Shown here: in pieces, positions 27,387 to 36,800 of the stretch
Numbering within the stretch: the stretch's first letter is position 1
How the letters are laid out: the number at the start of each line of letters is the position of its first letter
Assembly: GCA_046349875.1 (NCBI GenBank)
Contig: JAXMBN010000040.1
Span: 1-52,115 of the forward strand
Source of the DNA: JAXMBN01 sp046349875
GTDB taxonomy: Bacteria; Planctomycetota; Planctomycetia; Pirellulales; Pirellulaceae
Direction of reading: 5' to 3'
DNA length: 52,115 nucleotides
The notes under the pieces: model-generated
What the model was told of the DNA's origin: nothing
Seen by the model: only the letters and a program-made list of their open reading frames with translations
The model's database searches: none
Translations under genes and position numbers: made by a program

Positions 27387-27698
27387 TCAGGAATTCAATA
27401 ACAAACAAGAAGAGTGCATGGAACGAAGAGGATCATGGCTTTGGGGAATCCTGCAACTAGGACTGGTTTCGCTTCGCACGTTCAAATAAGCAAGTGCGAG
27501 GAGAGCAGCTTTCCGCACCTGTTCGTGCGGATGCTCGAGGAACTGTTGGACCCTTGGAACATGTTCCTTCTCACCAACGATGTAGAGTATCGACAATGCT
27601 CGATCAATCATCTTTGGGTTAGAGTGCTCCAGTTGTGCCACAGCTGCACGCTGAATGATCTCCCATCCTTGAATTTGTGTTTGAGCGACAAGTTGCAC
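27387..27698 (-). CDS. Small HEAT-repeat-like protein
   Basis: 103 codons from a GTG at 27698. The sequence PKMIDRALSILYIVGEKEHV then VQQFLEHPHEQVRKAALLAL looks like two HEAT-type helix pairs (D/R at the expected positions). The upstream in-frame residues NYAKNGLRGF are also protein-like but lack a start codon, so the 5' end may be missing or frame-shifted. Could be a remnant of a larger HEAT protein. No neighbour suggests a role. Confidence 0.45.
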   Translation of the reverse strand: MQLVAQTQIQGWEIIQRAAVAQLEHSNPKMIDRALSILYIVGEKEHVPRVQQFLEHPHEQVRKAALLALAYLNVRSETSPSCRIPQSHDPLRSMHSSCLLLNS

Positions 27699-27938
27699 AA
27701 ATCCTCTAAGACCATTCTTGGCGTAATTTCACGTGTACAGGTTCACTGCAACTAAAGTAGTCAATAGTAAGCAACCGCTTAACCTCTCTTGGCAATTCTC
27801 CTTCTCGACACATTGCCAATGGAGCAAGAAGCGTCGACTACGAGCACGGTTTCGCAGCTTTGAAATCGAAAATCGTCTAGCTTAGGGCATGCCTTCAAAG
27901 CATTGATTTATAGGCCCCAAAGCTGGCGCCCCGATTCT

Positions 27939-28255
27939 TCAGACCAGACCGAAATCAGAGCTTCGAATGACGATCGCCTTGTATTGGTTGAGAATCGCAA
28001 GTGCTTCACACGAAAAGCTGTGTGCGATGGCAATGACCGGTTCGTTTCGTTCTGAAACGCGTTTTAGGAGCTCGTTCTATCGATTTCTGCGATACTTTCG
28101 AAAGTGAATTGTTGCGAATCGCCCGAATAGCAAATCACGGTGTAGAACGGATGCGTTAGTCGAACAAGTTTGACATACTCGCGAATGTCGCTCGGCACAT
28201 GCGATGCGATGGCCTTCGGGTCAACGGAATAGCGAATGGATGGTTTGATAGCCAT
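27939..28255 (-). CDS. Conserved-looking small protein of unknown function, one frameshift
   Basis: About 105 residues: MAIKPSIRYSVDPKAIASHV, then EYVKLVRLTHPFYTVICYSG, FTFESIAEIDR in one frame, and after one indel near 28070 ELLKRVSERNEPVIAIAHSF, CEALAILNQYKAIVIRSSDF and a TGA. The alternation of strands and helices looks like a genuine globular alpha/beta protein. I do not recognise the family. Flanked by repeats on the upstream side. Confidence 0.5.
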
Positions 28256-28310
28256 GAAGAGAATTGTTCTAAAGGATATCGATCACCAAATAGAAGCAGA
28301 TTTAGAAAGC

Positions 28311-28372
28311 TACCACGAAGGGCACGAAGATCACGAAGAAGTTTGGTTGGTTCCCTCGTGTTCATCGTGGTA
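28311..28372. repeat. Complete palindromic repeat copy
   Basis: Left arm taccacgaagggcacgaag at 28311, internal atcacgaagaa, and inverted right arm ccctcgtgttcatcgtggta ending at 28372. The 62-base unit could fold into an imperfect hairpin over its whole length. It lies between two minus-strand small genes. Confidence 0.75.
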
Positions 28373-28509
28373 GTTCGATTCTGGTAGGCTTGATAGGCCC
28401 TCTTCTTCTTCTGGAATTCGAATGCGTGGTGTTACGGTCCCCATGAAGGTCTGGACCGATTGCATTGAAGGTGGCGACCAAAACCAGTTAGATTTTGTGG
28501 CAGGGGGAG

Positions 28510-28942
28510 TCACCTTATCAGCCTCACAATGAGCCTCAGCAATACAAATGGTAGTATGATAGCGGCGACGGGAGCTAAGAGCAATCCGAATACCATCCGA
28601 GAAATGGAATTGAAAGCGCCCATTCCCTCGTCATGATTGTTCCATCCGAACGCACATGGACTCGGACACACACATCGCCCGTCGATGATGTAATCGATCG
28701 CTTAGCCTCTTCCCGATTGAGATTGGATAGATTGAATACGTGGTTGTTGCATAGCGTACAGTGACGAACGATCGCACTGCCTTCATTTTTGACCAGTCCA
28801 TTTGGCAAGGCGATTGAACAGTGCCCCAATCTTCAAGTGGAAGGCATTCCTGGTTTTCATCCATCGAGTTCACCTTTTCCATAACACCTGGATTGGCTGC
28901 GTCCCCAATCTGTTGTAGCACTTTCTTGGGTTGAAGATCCAT
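28510..28942 (-). CDS. Small Cys-motif protein with C-terminal transmembrane helix, frame-disrupted
   Basis: Starts MDLQPKKVLQQIGDAANPGV at 28942, and after a first indel near 28810 continues in a second frame with AIVRHCTLCNNHVFNLSNLN, REEAKRSITSS, VCVRVHVRSDGTIMTRE. The C-x-x-C pair followed by V-x-N-L-S and a C-V-R-x6-D-G-T-I-M-T block is a small conserved family seen in planctomycetes and Bacteroidetes, normally with W/C upstream. After a second indel near 28620 the tail is MVFGLLLAPVAAIILPFVLL followed by RLIVRLIR, a membrane anchor. Function unknown; a metal site is likely. Confidence 0.6.
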
Positions 28943-28946
28943 AGGG

Positions 28947-29326
28947 CCTTCGTGTTCTTCGCGATCTTTCGTGGTGATATACTTTCCTCTTCTTGATTGC
29001 CGCCGAAGTTCGGGATATCAGGATCGAGCAATTGAATGGCGAATAAAGCAACGGATCCTAACGAATTGCCAGATCCGGATTCTACCACGAAGGGCACAAA
29101 GATCACGAAGGGTTGGTTTGTTCCTTCGTGTTCTTCACGAAGCTTCGTTGAATACTCTCTTCTTGATTGCCGCTGAAGATGGGGATATCAGGATCGAGCA
29201 ATTGAATGGCGGATAAAACAACTGGATCCTAACGAATTGCCAGATCCGGATTCTACCACGAAGGGCACGAAGATCACGAAGGAATGATAAATACTTTCGT
29301 GTTCTTCAAGAGCTTCGGTGGTAATC
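28947..29326. repeat. 170-bp tandem duplication carrying palindromic-repeat copies
   Basis: Two units starting at 28987 and 29157 share ctcttcttgattgccgc, then ggatatcaggatcgagcaat, gatcctaacgaattgccaga and tccggattctaccacgaagg. Each unit ends in a copy of the palindromic family (arms at about 29083-29150 and 29253-29322). A third, half copy lies just upstream at 28947-28978. The units are over 85 percent alike by eye, so the duplication is recent. No gene is supported in 28943-29351. Confidence 0.85.
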
Positions 29327-29351
29327 GATTTCTGAAGGATGACCACTGCAG

Positions 29352-31091
29352 TTAGGATTGTTTAAGCTTTGCTAAGCGTTTGGTGAATGCAGCAAGCCCT
29401 AAGGTGTTGAGTACATCTTTTTTCTCGAGACCGGCTCTGCGAGCTTGCAGGATGCCATATCGAAAAGCCCCAATGCTCGACGTATCGTGGGCATCGGTGC
29501 TGATAACGATGGTGACACCTGCTGCTTTAGCCATCATGCAATGCACGTCGTTCAAATCGAGACGATGAGGATTCGCATTTAGCTCTAAATATTTGCCTGC
29601 CTCGGCCGCCGCTTGGATCACTGCTGTCAGGTCCACTTCATAGGCTTCGCGTCGGCCAATCAAGCGACCCGTGGGGTGCGAGATCGCAGATACAGAAGGA
29701 TGTGCAATGGCTCCAAGCAAGCGATCGGTGATCTGCTGTTTGGATTGCTTTTGGCCATAGTGGATGCTGGCCATCACCCAATCAGCCTGGGCCAAAACAT
29801 CTTCAGGCAAATCCATTTCGCCCGATTCCAGGATGTCGCATTCAATTCCTTTCCAAACGCGAAAGCTTCCATCCAGCTTGGCATTGAGTGCGTCGATCTC
29901 TTTCCATTGTTGTAGTGTTCGGGCAGCATCGAGTCCCTGGGCCATGCTCACGCGTTTCGAATGATCGGTGATCGCAATGTACTCCAGGCCGCGAGCCTGG
30001 GCCGCTGCCACCATCTCTTCTAAGGAATTCGCCCCATCGGTGGCATTGGTGTGCATGTGAAGATCGGCCCGCAGATCTTCCTCCACAATCAAATTGGGTA
30101 GGGGCCTTGGTTCGTCACCATCGAATTCCAAACGAGCCTCGCGAAGTTCAGGAGGTACCCACGGAAGACCAAGCTTTTCATAAACCTCTTTTTCCGATCG
30201 ACCTGCAATCCACTTGGGAGGCTCCTCCATGGTATAGAGGCCATACTCGTTGAGTCTCAATTGATGTTTCTTCGCGATTCCGCGAACGCGAACGTTGTGC
30301 TCCTTACTCCCTGTAAAGTATTGAAGGGCCGCTCCCCAACTCTCCGAAGGTACCACGCGCAAGTCGACCCGAAACGCTTCCGACACGCGAATGCTCATCT
30401 TGGTATCGCCTCTTGCCACCGTTTCTGTTCGGTCTGGCAAAGATTCCAGCCGATCCATCACCTTCGATGGTTGTTGACTGACAACGAGAATGTCGAGATC
30501 TCCCACGGTCTCTTTGCCGCGACGATAGCTTCCCGCAAATTCGAGTTGATCGATCGACTTCTCCTGCAGCATATGTCGACGAATACGGTCCGCAAAAGCA
30601 TCGACTTGGTGAAGCAGCAACCGATGGCTGGCTTGTTCCACGATCGCAAGAGACTCCAAGATCGATGCTTGGGTCTTGGCTCCGAACCCTTTGAGCGTTT
30701 CAATCTTTTTGTCTTCGCATGCTTGGCGAAGCGTGGCAAGATCGACCACTCCAAGTTCTTTCCAAAGTGTTGCAGCCTTCTTCGGCCCTACACCCGGGAC
30801 CTGCATGACTCGCCGCAACGACGATGGTGTTTTGGCGCGTTGTTTTTCAAGAGCCGGAAGACTTCCGGTGTCGACCAGTGTCTGGCATTTTTCGGCTAAG
30901 GTATCCCCGATCCCATCGATATCGGTCAACTTGCGATCCGATTGAGCCAAGATATCGGATACCTCTTCTGCGAGATCGCGAATAGCCTTCGCACCATTGC
31001 GATACGCTCGCACTCGAAATGCGTTCTCACCTGATAGTTCGAGAAGATCCGCCAGCTCCTCGAAGACTTCTGCAATTTGCGAATTGTTCAT
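29352..31091 (-). CDS. polX: DNA polymerase X with PHP domain (PolX)
   Basis: 579 residues, intact. The 8-kDa and fingers domains come first (MNNSQIAEVFEELADLLELS, helix-hairpin-helix DIDGIGDTLAEK and MQVPGVGPKKAATLWKELGV). The nucleotidyltransferase site is FAGSYRRGKETVGDLDILVV with the catalytic D-L-D, and a third Asp in FRVDLRVV. The C-terminal PHP domain starts near residue 340 (RADLHMHTNATDG), with ITDHSK, GIECDI, and STDAHD metal ligands. PolX fills short gaps in base excision repair and the PHP domain gives 3'-5' exonuclease and AP-endonuclease activities. Its ATG overlaps the CPBP stop (ATGA), so the two are translationally coupled. Confidence 0.96.
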   Translation of the reverse strand: MNNSQIAEVFEELADLLELSGENAFRVRAYRNGAKAIRDLAEEVSDILAQSDRKLTDIDGIGDTLAEKCQTLVDTGSLPALEKQRAKTPSSLRRVMQVPGVGPKKAATLWKELGVVDLATLRQACEDKKIETLKGFGAKTQASILESLAIVEQASHRLLLHQVDAFADRIRRHMLQEKSIDQLEFAGSYRRGKETVGDLDILVVSQQPSKVMDRLESLPDRTETVARGDTKMSIRVSEAFRVDLRVVPSESWGAALQYFTGSKEHNVRVRGIAKKHQLRLNEYGLYTMEEPPKWIAGRSEKEVYEKLGLPWVPPELREARLEFDGDEPRPLPNLIVEEDLRADLHMHTNATDGANSLEEMVAAAQARGLEYIAITDHSKRVSMAQGLDAARTLQQWKEIDALNAKLDGSFRVWKGIECDILESGEMDLPEDVLAQADWVMASIHYGQKQSKQQITDRLLGAIAHPSVSAISHPTGRLIGRREAYEVDLTAVIQAAAEAGKYLELNANPHRLDLNDVHCMMAKAAGVTIVISTDAHDTSSIGAFRYGILQARRAGLEKKDVLNTLGLAAFTKRLAKLKQS

Positions 31092-32428
31092 TTCATCTCG
31101 GATAAGATTTTTGCGGCCAAAGCCAACATGGCGACGGAATTGACAAACATGTGAACTAGCAAACTAGGCCAGATGCGGTGAGTCGTCCGATAGAGCCACC
31201 CAAGGACGACTCCAAGCAAAGTCAGTGGCAGCCAACTCATTCCGTATTCAAAGTGAGCAAGCCCAAAGAGTAACGCGGTCACTAAGATTGGCCACCACGC
31301 AAGCTTGACGGGAATGGTCGCTTGCGTCTCCGAGCTCTCCATGGTCGTACCGTCATGGATCGTAGGTGCAAAAGCCGGAGCCTGGTAGGGATTGTTGGCC
31401 GATGCGAGCGACTTGTCCACGTTGCTCGCTGGATCCATCACCATAGGATCGGCATGGACCAAATCCGCCACAACGACATCGGCCACAACGACATCCGATG
31501 GCGACAAGCGGCTTGAGGAAAACGAACCCTGCGAAGAAGATACCCATCCTTCGTTCCATTGGCCGATGCCCGACCCGGCAACCAGGGCCGGTTCGGAAAC
31601 GCGTCCAAACAAAATGGCTCGCAGCGAAATAGGTCCACAAGCCATCGATTCGAGGTACCCTTGCAACAAGACTCGAAAGAAAAACTCTTCCGTGAAGGGC
31701 GCCACCACCACTGCCATCCACACTGCGAACCCAAGGAGCCAAGGGTTTTGACCGACCATTTGAAACAACGGGTGGTCGTATTTCGATTCAAATTGTTGGG
31801 ACACGATCGCCATCACGATATAAACGATCGGGACAAATAAAAGGATCGAGCCTGTCGCCAAAAGAAAGTCTCTTCCCAATCGTTGAATCGACCAGCCAAT
31901 GCGATCCCATCCGACCTGGCAACGCAACGAGATCCATAACGTCACCAACAGCATGACCGCTAATCCCGACGAATGAAGCCAAGCCGCACTTCGAATATCT
32001 CGAGTTGCCTCGACAGGTTTCGTAGAACCATCAGCCTCGGTTCCTCCATCTTTCGATTCGGATGGTTCCGATGAACTCTCTTGCTCTCCACTCGATGCAT
32101 TCGAATTGCCTTCTTGCTGCGAGCCTGCTAGCGATGCATGTACCTCCGGAGGCATCGAAGGCTTTTTGAGTTTTTCAAGCGATTCGGCTCCAACCCCTAT
32201 AGCAATTCCCAGAAATAGAAACTGCATGAAAATCATTAGAAAGACGGTGACGATAATGTCGACGAGTCCCCATGGAGCCATCTTTCGTTTCTCGGGTGGT
32301 GGAAGTTTGAGCTTTCCGGTTCCCCAGCCTATCAGCGTTGCCGACCACGCGAAGAGCGAACCGGCGATGAATAGCAATGCGAACAGGCCGACAAAAAGCA
32401 ATAGCGGATGGGGCTCAGTGGTTGTCAC
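31088..32428 (-). CDS. CPBP-family intramembrane metalloprotease with long insert
   Basis: 446 residues, intact. Motif 1 is canonical (FTEEFFFRVLLQGYLES), motif 2 is FGLAHFEYGMSWLPLTLLGV, motif 3 is SLLVHMFVNSVAML, so all catalytic Glu/His/Asn residues are present. Two unusual Ser/Glu/Asp-rich loops occur: one near residues 100-145 and one of about 110 residues between motifs 1 and 2 that contains a tandem DVVVADVVVADLV. N-terminal helices (LLLFVGLFALLFIAGSLFAW) precede. CPBP proteases cut within or near the membrane. Coupled to polX downstream. Substrate unknown. Confidence 0.9.
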   Translation of the reverse strand: MTTTEPHPLLLFVGLFALLFIAGSLFAWSATLIGWGTGKLKLPPPEKRKMAPWGLVDIIVTVFLMIFMQFLFLGIAIGVGAESLEKLKKPSMPPEVHASLAGSQQEGNSNASSGEQESSSEPSESKDGGTEADGSTKPVEATRDIRSAAWLHSSGLAVMLLVTLWISLRCQVGWDRIGWSIQRLGRDFLLATGSILLFVPIVYIVMAIVSQQFESKYDHPLFQMVGQNPWLLGFAVWMAVVVAPFTEEFFFRVLLQGYLESMACGPISLRAILFGRVSEPALVAGSGIGQWNEGWVSSSQGSFSSSRLSPSDVVVADVVVADLVHADPMVMDPASNVDKSLASANNPYQAPAFAPTIHDGTTMESSETQATIPVKLAWWPILVTALLFGLAHFEYGMSWLPLTLLGVVLGWLYRTTHRIWPSLLVHMFVNSVAMLALAAKILSEMK

Positions 32429-32707
32429 AAAGATTTTCCATTACGAGTCATCAATACAATTTCAACATAGAATAATAGAATTGGTACCGAGCGACAGGCG
32501 TACACCGTTGTTTTGGCACCCTTTCAGCACGAAGATTTTTCACAGGTCTGTCAGAGTTACGGCGCCTTGCTCCGTTTAAACTGTCTAAGCATCTTGGAGT
32601 GGCCCTCTCGTCTAACTTTCTCGTGGACTCGTTGATAAACCCCGAAGGTGGAAACCTTTGAATTTTAAAAAGGGATGGAGCTCGGCTTCAAGGTCGAGCT
32701 GGCGGCT

Positions 32708-33538
32708 ATGAAGATTGTATGGGCTACCGACCTCCATCTCGCCTTTGCTGGATTGCAGGCAATCGAGCAATGGTACGATTCCATTCGCGAACTCCATGCG
32801 GATCGGCTATTGATCACCGGTGATATCAGCGAATCTACCGATCTATTGTTTCAATTGGATCGGATGCTTCAATCGCTGCAGATTCCGATCGACTTCGTAT
32901 TGGGCAATCACGACTACTATCAAAGTTCGATACGTGAAACGCGCACCAAGGTGCGACAACACTGTCGTGCTATTGGGAAGTTTCACTATTTGACCGGTGC
33001 TACACCCATCGAGCTCGATTTCGGTTGGTCACTTGTAGGACACGATGGTTGGGGAGATGCGACGTTGGGGAATGTCGATTCCACTCCCATTCGCCTTGCT
33101 GATTTTGAATCGATTCGGGACTTTCATGGTTTATCTTTCGCAGTTCGACAAGAGAGATTGCGCGAGTTAGGACGCGATGCTGCCGAAACATTGAAGCTGT
33201 CGCTTCAAGCGGTGCTTCGCGATGGTCGCCATGCGATGGTCTTGACCCACGTTCCTCCTTTTGCAGAAGCGATGTGGTATGAAGGTGGTCACTCCGATCC
33301 CGATTGGCTACCTTATTTTGCTTGTGGCGCAGTCGGAACCATTCTCGAAGAATTGGCCGAACAATACCCGCACAAAAAGATCTTCGTCCTGTGCGGGCAT
33401 ACCCATCATCCCGGGAGCGTATGGATGCGCCCCAACTTATGCGTCGTGACCGGTGGTGCAGAGTATGGCAAACCGCAGACCGCAGGGATTTGGGATACGG
33501 CTTATCTTGAACAGTCCTTCCCTTCCCCTCTGCCGTAG
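32708..33538 (+). CDS. Metallophosphoesterase (calcineurin-like)
   Basis: 276 residues from ATG 32708 (an in-frame ATG at 32675 is possible but adds residues ahead of the fold). All metal motifs are present: MKIVWATDLHLAF (D-x-H), LLITGDISE (G-D), VLGNHDYYQSS (G-N-H-D), MVLTHVPPF (H) and FVLCGHTHHPG (G-H-T-H). The class hydrolyses phosphomonoesters, diesters or nucleotides with two metals; the exact substrate cannot be read. The 280-base gap upstream holds nothing else I recognise. Confidence 0.92.
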   Translation: MKIVWATDLHLAFAGLQAIEQWYDSIRELHADRLLITGDISESTDLLFQLDRMLQSLQIPIDFVLGNHDYYQSSIRETRTKVRQHCRAIGKFHYLTGATPIELDFGWSLVGHDGWGDATLGNVDSTPIRLADFESIRDFHGLSFAVRQERLRELGRDAAETLKLSLQAVLRDGRHAMVLTHVPPFAEAMWYEGGHSDPDWLPYFACGAVGTILEELAEQYPHKKIFVLCGHTHHPGSVWMRPNLCVVTGGAEYGKPQTAGIWDTAYLEQSFPSPLP

Positions 33539-33800
33539 TAACTGCTGGTTCCCTGGGTAGGAACAGGACGATGAGGAAAAATTGCCGGGAATGGCTTTCT
33601 CGATTCGTATGCTCGCCTGCGCAAGGTTACAATCAAGGGATCCTACCACGGTTCGACCTATCCTCATTTCCACCGGCCTTCATCCATTTTCTGTGTCCCC
33701 ATCGAATCAAACGGGTTTGCTCCAAACCAAATCGGTAAGCAAACCCACCAAGCGGATTCGAACTCGGTGACACACACTTCCCACCCTCCTGCCCTTCGAG

Positions 33801-36800
33801 ATGGTATCTATGCTTAGGCTTGGTACTCGGAATCCAATGTTTGCGTGGCTCCAGCTACCTGTTCTGCTATTGTGGATAATCGTCTTGGGATCTAGGCCGC
33901 TAGTGGCGCAAGCGGTAGTGGAACAAATGACTCCGGCCAGTATCGAACCTGGGAAGAGTACGCAAGTTATTCTGCAAGGAAAGAACCTCACTGGTCCTGT
34001 GCGATATTGGACACAAGCTCCAGTCGAACATTCGATCGACTCTAGCGACGAGAATCGGGTAGCCTTAACATTCCGAGCATCTCCTCAAGCACCCTTGGGG
34101 TTGTTTTACGGATGGATCGCTTCCAAGCAAGGTGTGTCCGAAGCACTCCCCTGTGTGATCGACGATCTCCCGACAACGCTCGAGAAGGAAGACAATCATG
34201 GATTCGCGACGGCTCAGGCGATATCCATTCCCATGGCCATCGAAGGCCGAAGCAATGGAGCCGCAAGCGATCTCTTTCGGATCGAAGTCGAACAAGGTCA
34301 AACAATTGCCTTCGATGTGCTTGCCTTTCGCATCGGTTCGAAAATGGATCCGCTCCTTCGATTGCTCGATGCGAACGGTCGCGAAATCGAAGTTGCCGAC
34401 GATCGAGCCACAAATGGCGATGCGGCGTTGCAGTATACCTTTGCGACCCAAGGGACCTACTTTCTTGAAGTTCGCGACAATCGATACCTACAAGGCGATC
34501 GCTATCGATTGCGTGTTGGCTCCTTTCCACTGATCGATTTTGTATGGCCACTCTATGCGAATCCAGGTCAATCGATTGCATTGACATCCTATGGTGCGAT
34601 GAACTCTGTAGGGAATTCCGTGGAACGATCCTTGCCGGATCAGCTTCCGGAAGGCCCTTATGCCGTCGCATTGCGTGCAAAAGATGGATCACCATCATCT
34701 TGGGGCACGATCAAGATCACGCACCGACCATTGCGAAGCGTTGAGCATGCCACTTCGGATCATCCTATCGACTCGAACATTCCATGCATTCTTCAAGGTC
34801 GATTGAATTCCGAGACCGCGAAGGATCGCTATTCCTTGATGGGAAAGAAAGGTGCCTCGCTCGTGTTTGCGTCCAAGACGCGAAGCTTGGGGACAGCCAC
34901 CTTGCTTCACATGAAGCTCATTGGGGCGGATCAAAAGGTGGTAGCCGAGTCACCTGTGGGCGAGCAAGACGAGTTTCAGTTGACGGCGACACTTCCTGCC
35001 GATGGTGTCTATCAACTCGAGGTCCGCGATCTTCTGCGACGACGTGGGGACGCGATGGCCTATGCCATTGAAGTCGCCCCACCTTCTCCGTTTGCCGTTG
35101 CGCTAAAGCCCGATGCCAAAACGAAGGATCGTTTTTTGCTCGAAACACAACAAGGGGTCGGTGGAATCGATCTGGTGGTCCAACGGCAAGGCTATGATGG
35201 AGAAATCGATATCGACTTTGCATCGCCGGTACCTGGTCTTCGATGGCTTCGCTCGACGATTCCCGCGAAGGCCAAGGAAGGGCGAGTCTACATGGCGGTC
35301 GATGCCAGCTTTCAAGAGTCGGCGCTCCAAGCGATTCCCTTGATCGCTCGTTCCAAAGAACAGCCTTCCCTACAAGTTTTTGTTTCAGGACAAGCCCTGC
35401 GAACGCTTCGCAATCCGCAAGAGTGGATGGTTCATCCATCGCTGGATGGACGCATCGCGATCGCAGGTCATCCCAATGAAGGCCCGTTCTTTCAATGGGA
35501 TGCTTCACCTCTGCCTATGGCGCGTCGGGCTGCAACGCAAACGGCAACCCTAAAACTTGTGCGGAGTAAGCCCGAGTTCAAGGATGCTGTCACGTTATTG
35601 CAATTGGAAGGAAGCACTCCTTGGAGTTTTCAAAGCAAGATCGACAAAGATCAGTACGTTTTGACCATCACACCACCTGCAAGTGCATCACAAAGTGCAT
35701 CCGTCTATCCTGATACATTGATGGTTCGAACGATTGGCGAATTCCAAGGACGCGGACGCATTGAAGAGCAACGCCTTCCGTTGGAGTGGTTCGATCCATT
35801 GGAATTGCAAGTGAAGGCTCCGTTGGAGGTGGCCGCGGGACAAACCATTCCCATTCAGTTTTCTGTCCGCAAAAACAGACTCGATGTAGGGAAGCTTACC
35901 TTGCGACTTAAGAACCTGCCGGAAGGAGTGACCGTTCCCGAGGCATGGACCTTGGAGGAAGCGGAGATGCAGAAGGTCGTCGATCTTAACCTTCCACAAG
36001 GGATCGCGAAGAGTGTGGCCTCGATGACCTTGCAGGCGGAAGTGACGGGCAGCTACGCGGGACAACCTTATACAGCGACATCGGTAGCGACCGTGAAGGT
36101 GGCATCGGCCCCATCGCGCATCGAGGCTTATCCGACATCGATCGCGCTGACTGGCCAACGCGTATCGCAACAACTGGTAGTAACAGGTGCGGATGAAAAA
36201 GAGCAACTTCGCGATTGGACCCATCTTGCTACGATCCGTGTCGAGGATCCAAAGATCGCTAGAGTCGAGCACGGTGTGATCCAACCTTTGTCCAATGGGC
36301 AAACGCAGGTCACGATCGCGGTAGGACACCATCGTCTTCAAGTCCCATTAACGGTCGAACGATTCGAACAGGTAGCACCGATCGCCTTTGAGAATGAAGT
36401 CCTCGTGGCTCTCTCCAAGCAGAACTGCAATTCTGGAGCGTGTCATGGATCGCCGAGTGGTAAAGGATCTTTTCGCTTATCTCTTCGGGCTTTTGATCCC
36501 AAACTGGATCAGTTGACGCTCATTCGCGAAGACATGGGTAGACGGGTCCATGTGTTGGATGCTGAAAAGAGTTTGCTGCTCCTCAAGCCGCTGATGAAAG
36601 TTCCTCACGGTGGGGGCGTGCAATTGCACAAGAGCGACTTGGCTTACCAACTCTTGCGTTCATGGATTGCAGAAGGAGCTCAAGCGGATGCGCCCGATGC
36701 TCGTCGCTGTGTGCGATTGGAGATCACGCCGCATGAACGACGCGTGTTGGAATTGAAAAACCGGCCAGCAACAAATCGCAGTGACGGCTCATTTTTCCGA

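Noticed and set aside
28987..29326. Tandem repeat considered as CRISPR or rRNA spacer
   Set aside because: Only two long units without regular short spacers; no structural RNA signature.
30261..30899. 212-codon plus-strand frame
   Set aside because: Antisense to the polymerase domain of PolX.
34042..34698. 218-codon minus-strand frame
   Set aside because: Antisense to the giant secreted DUF1549 protein; Arg/Ser/His-rich shadow.
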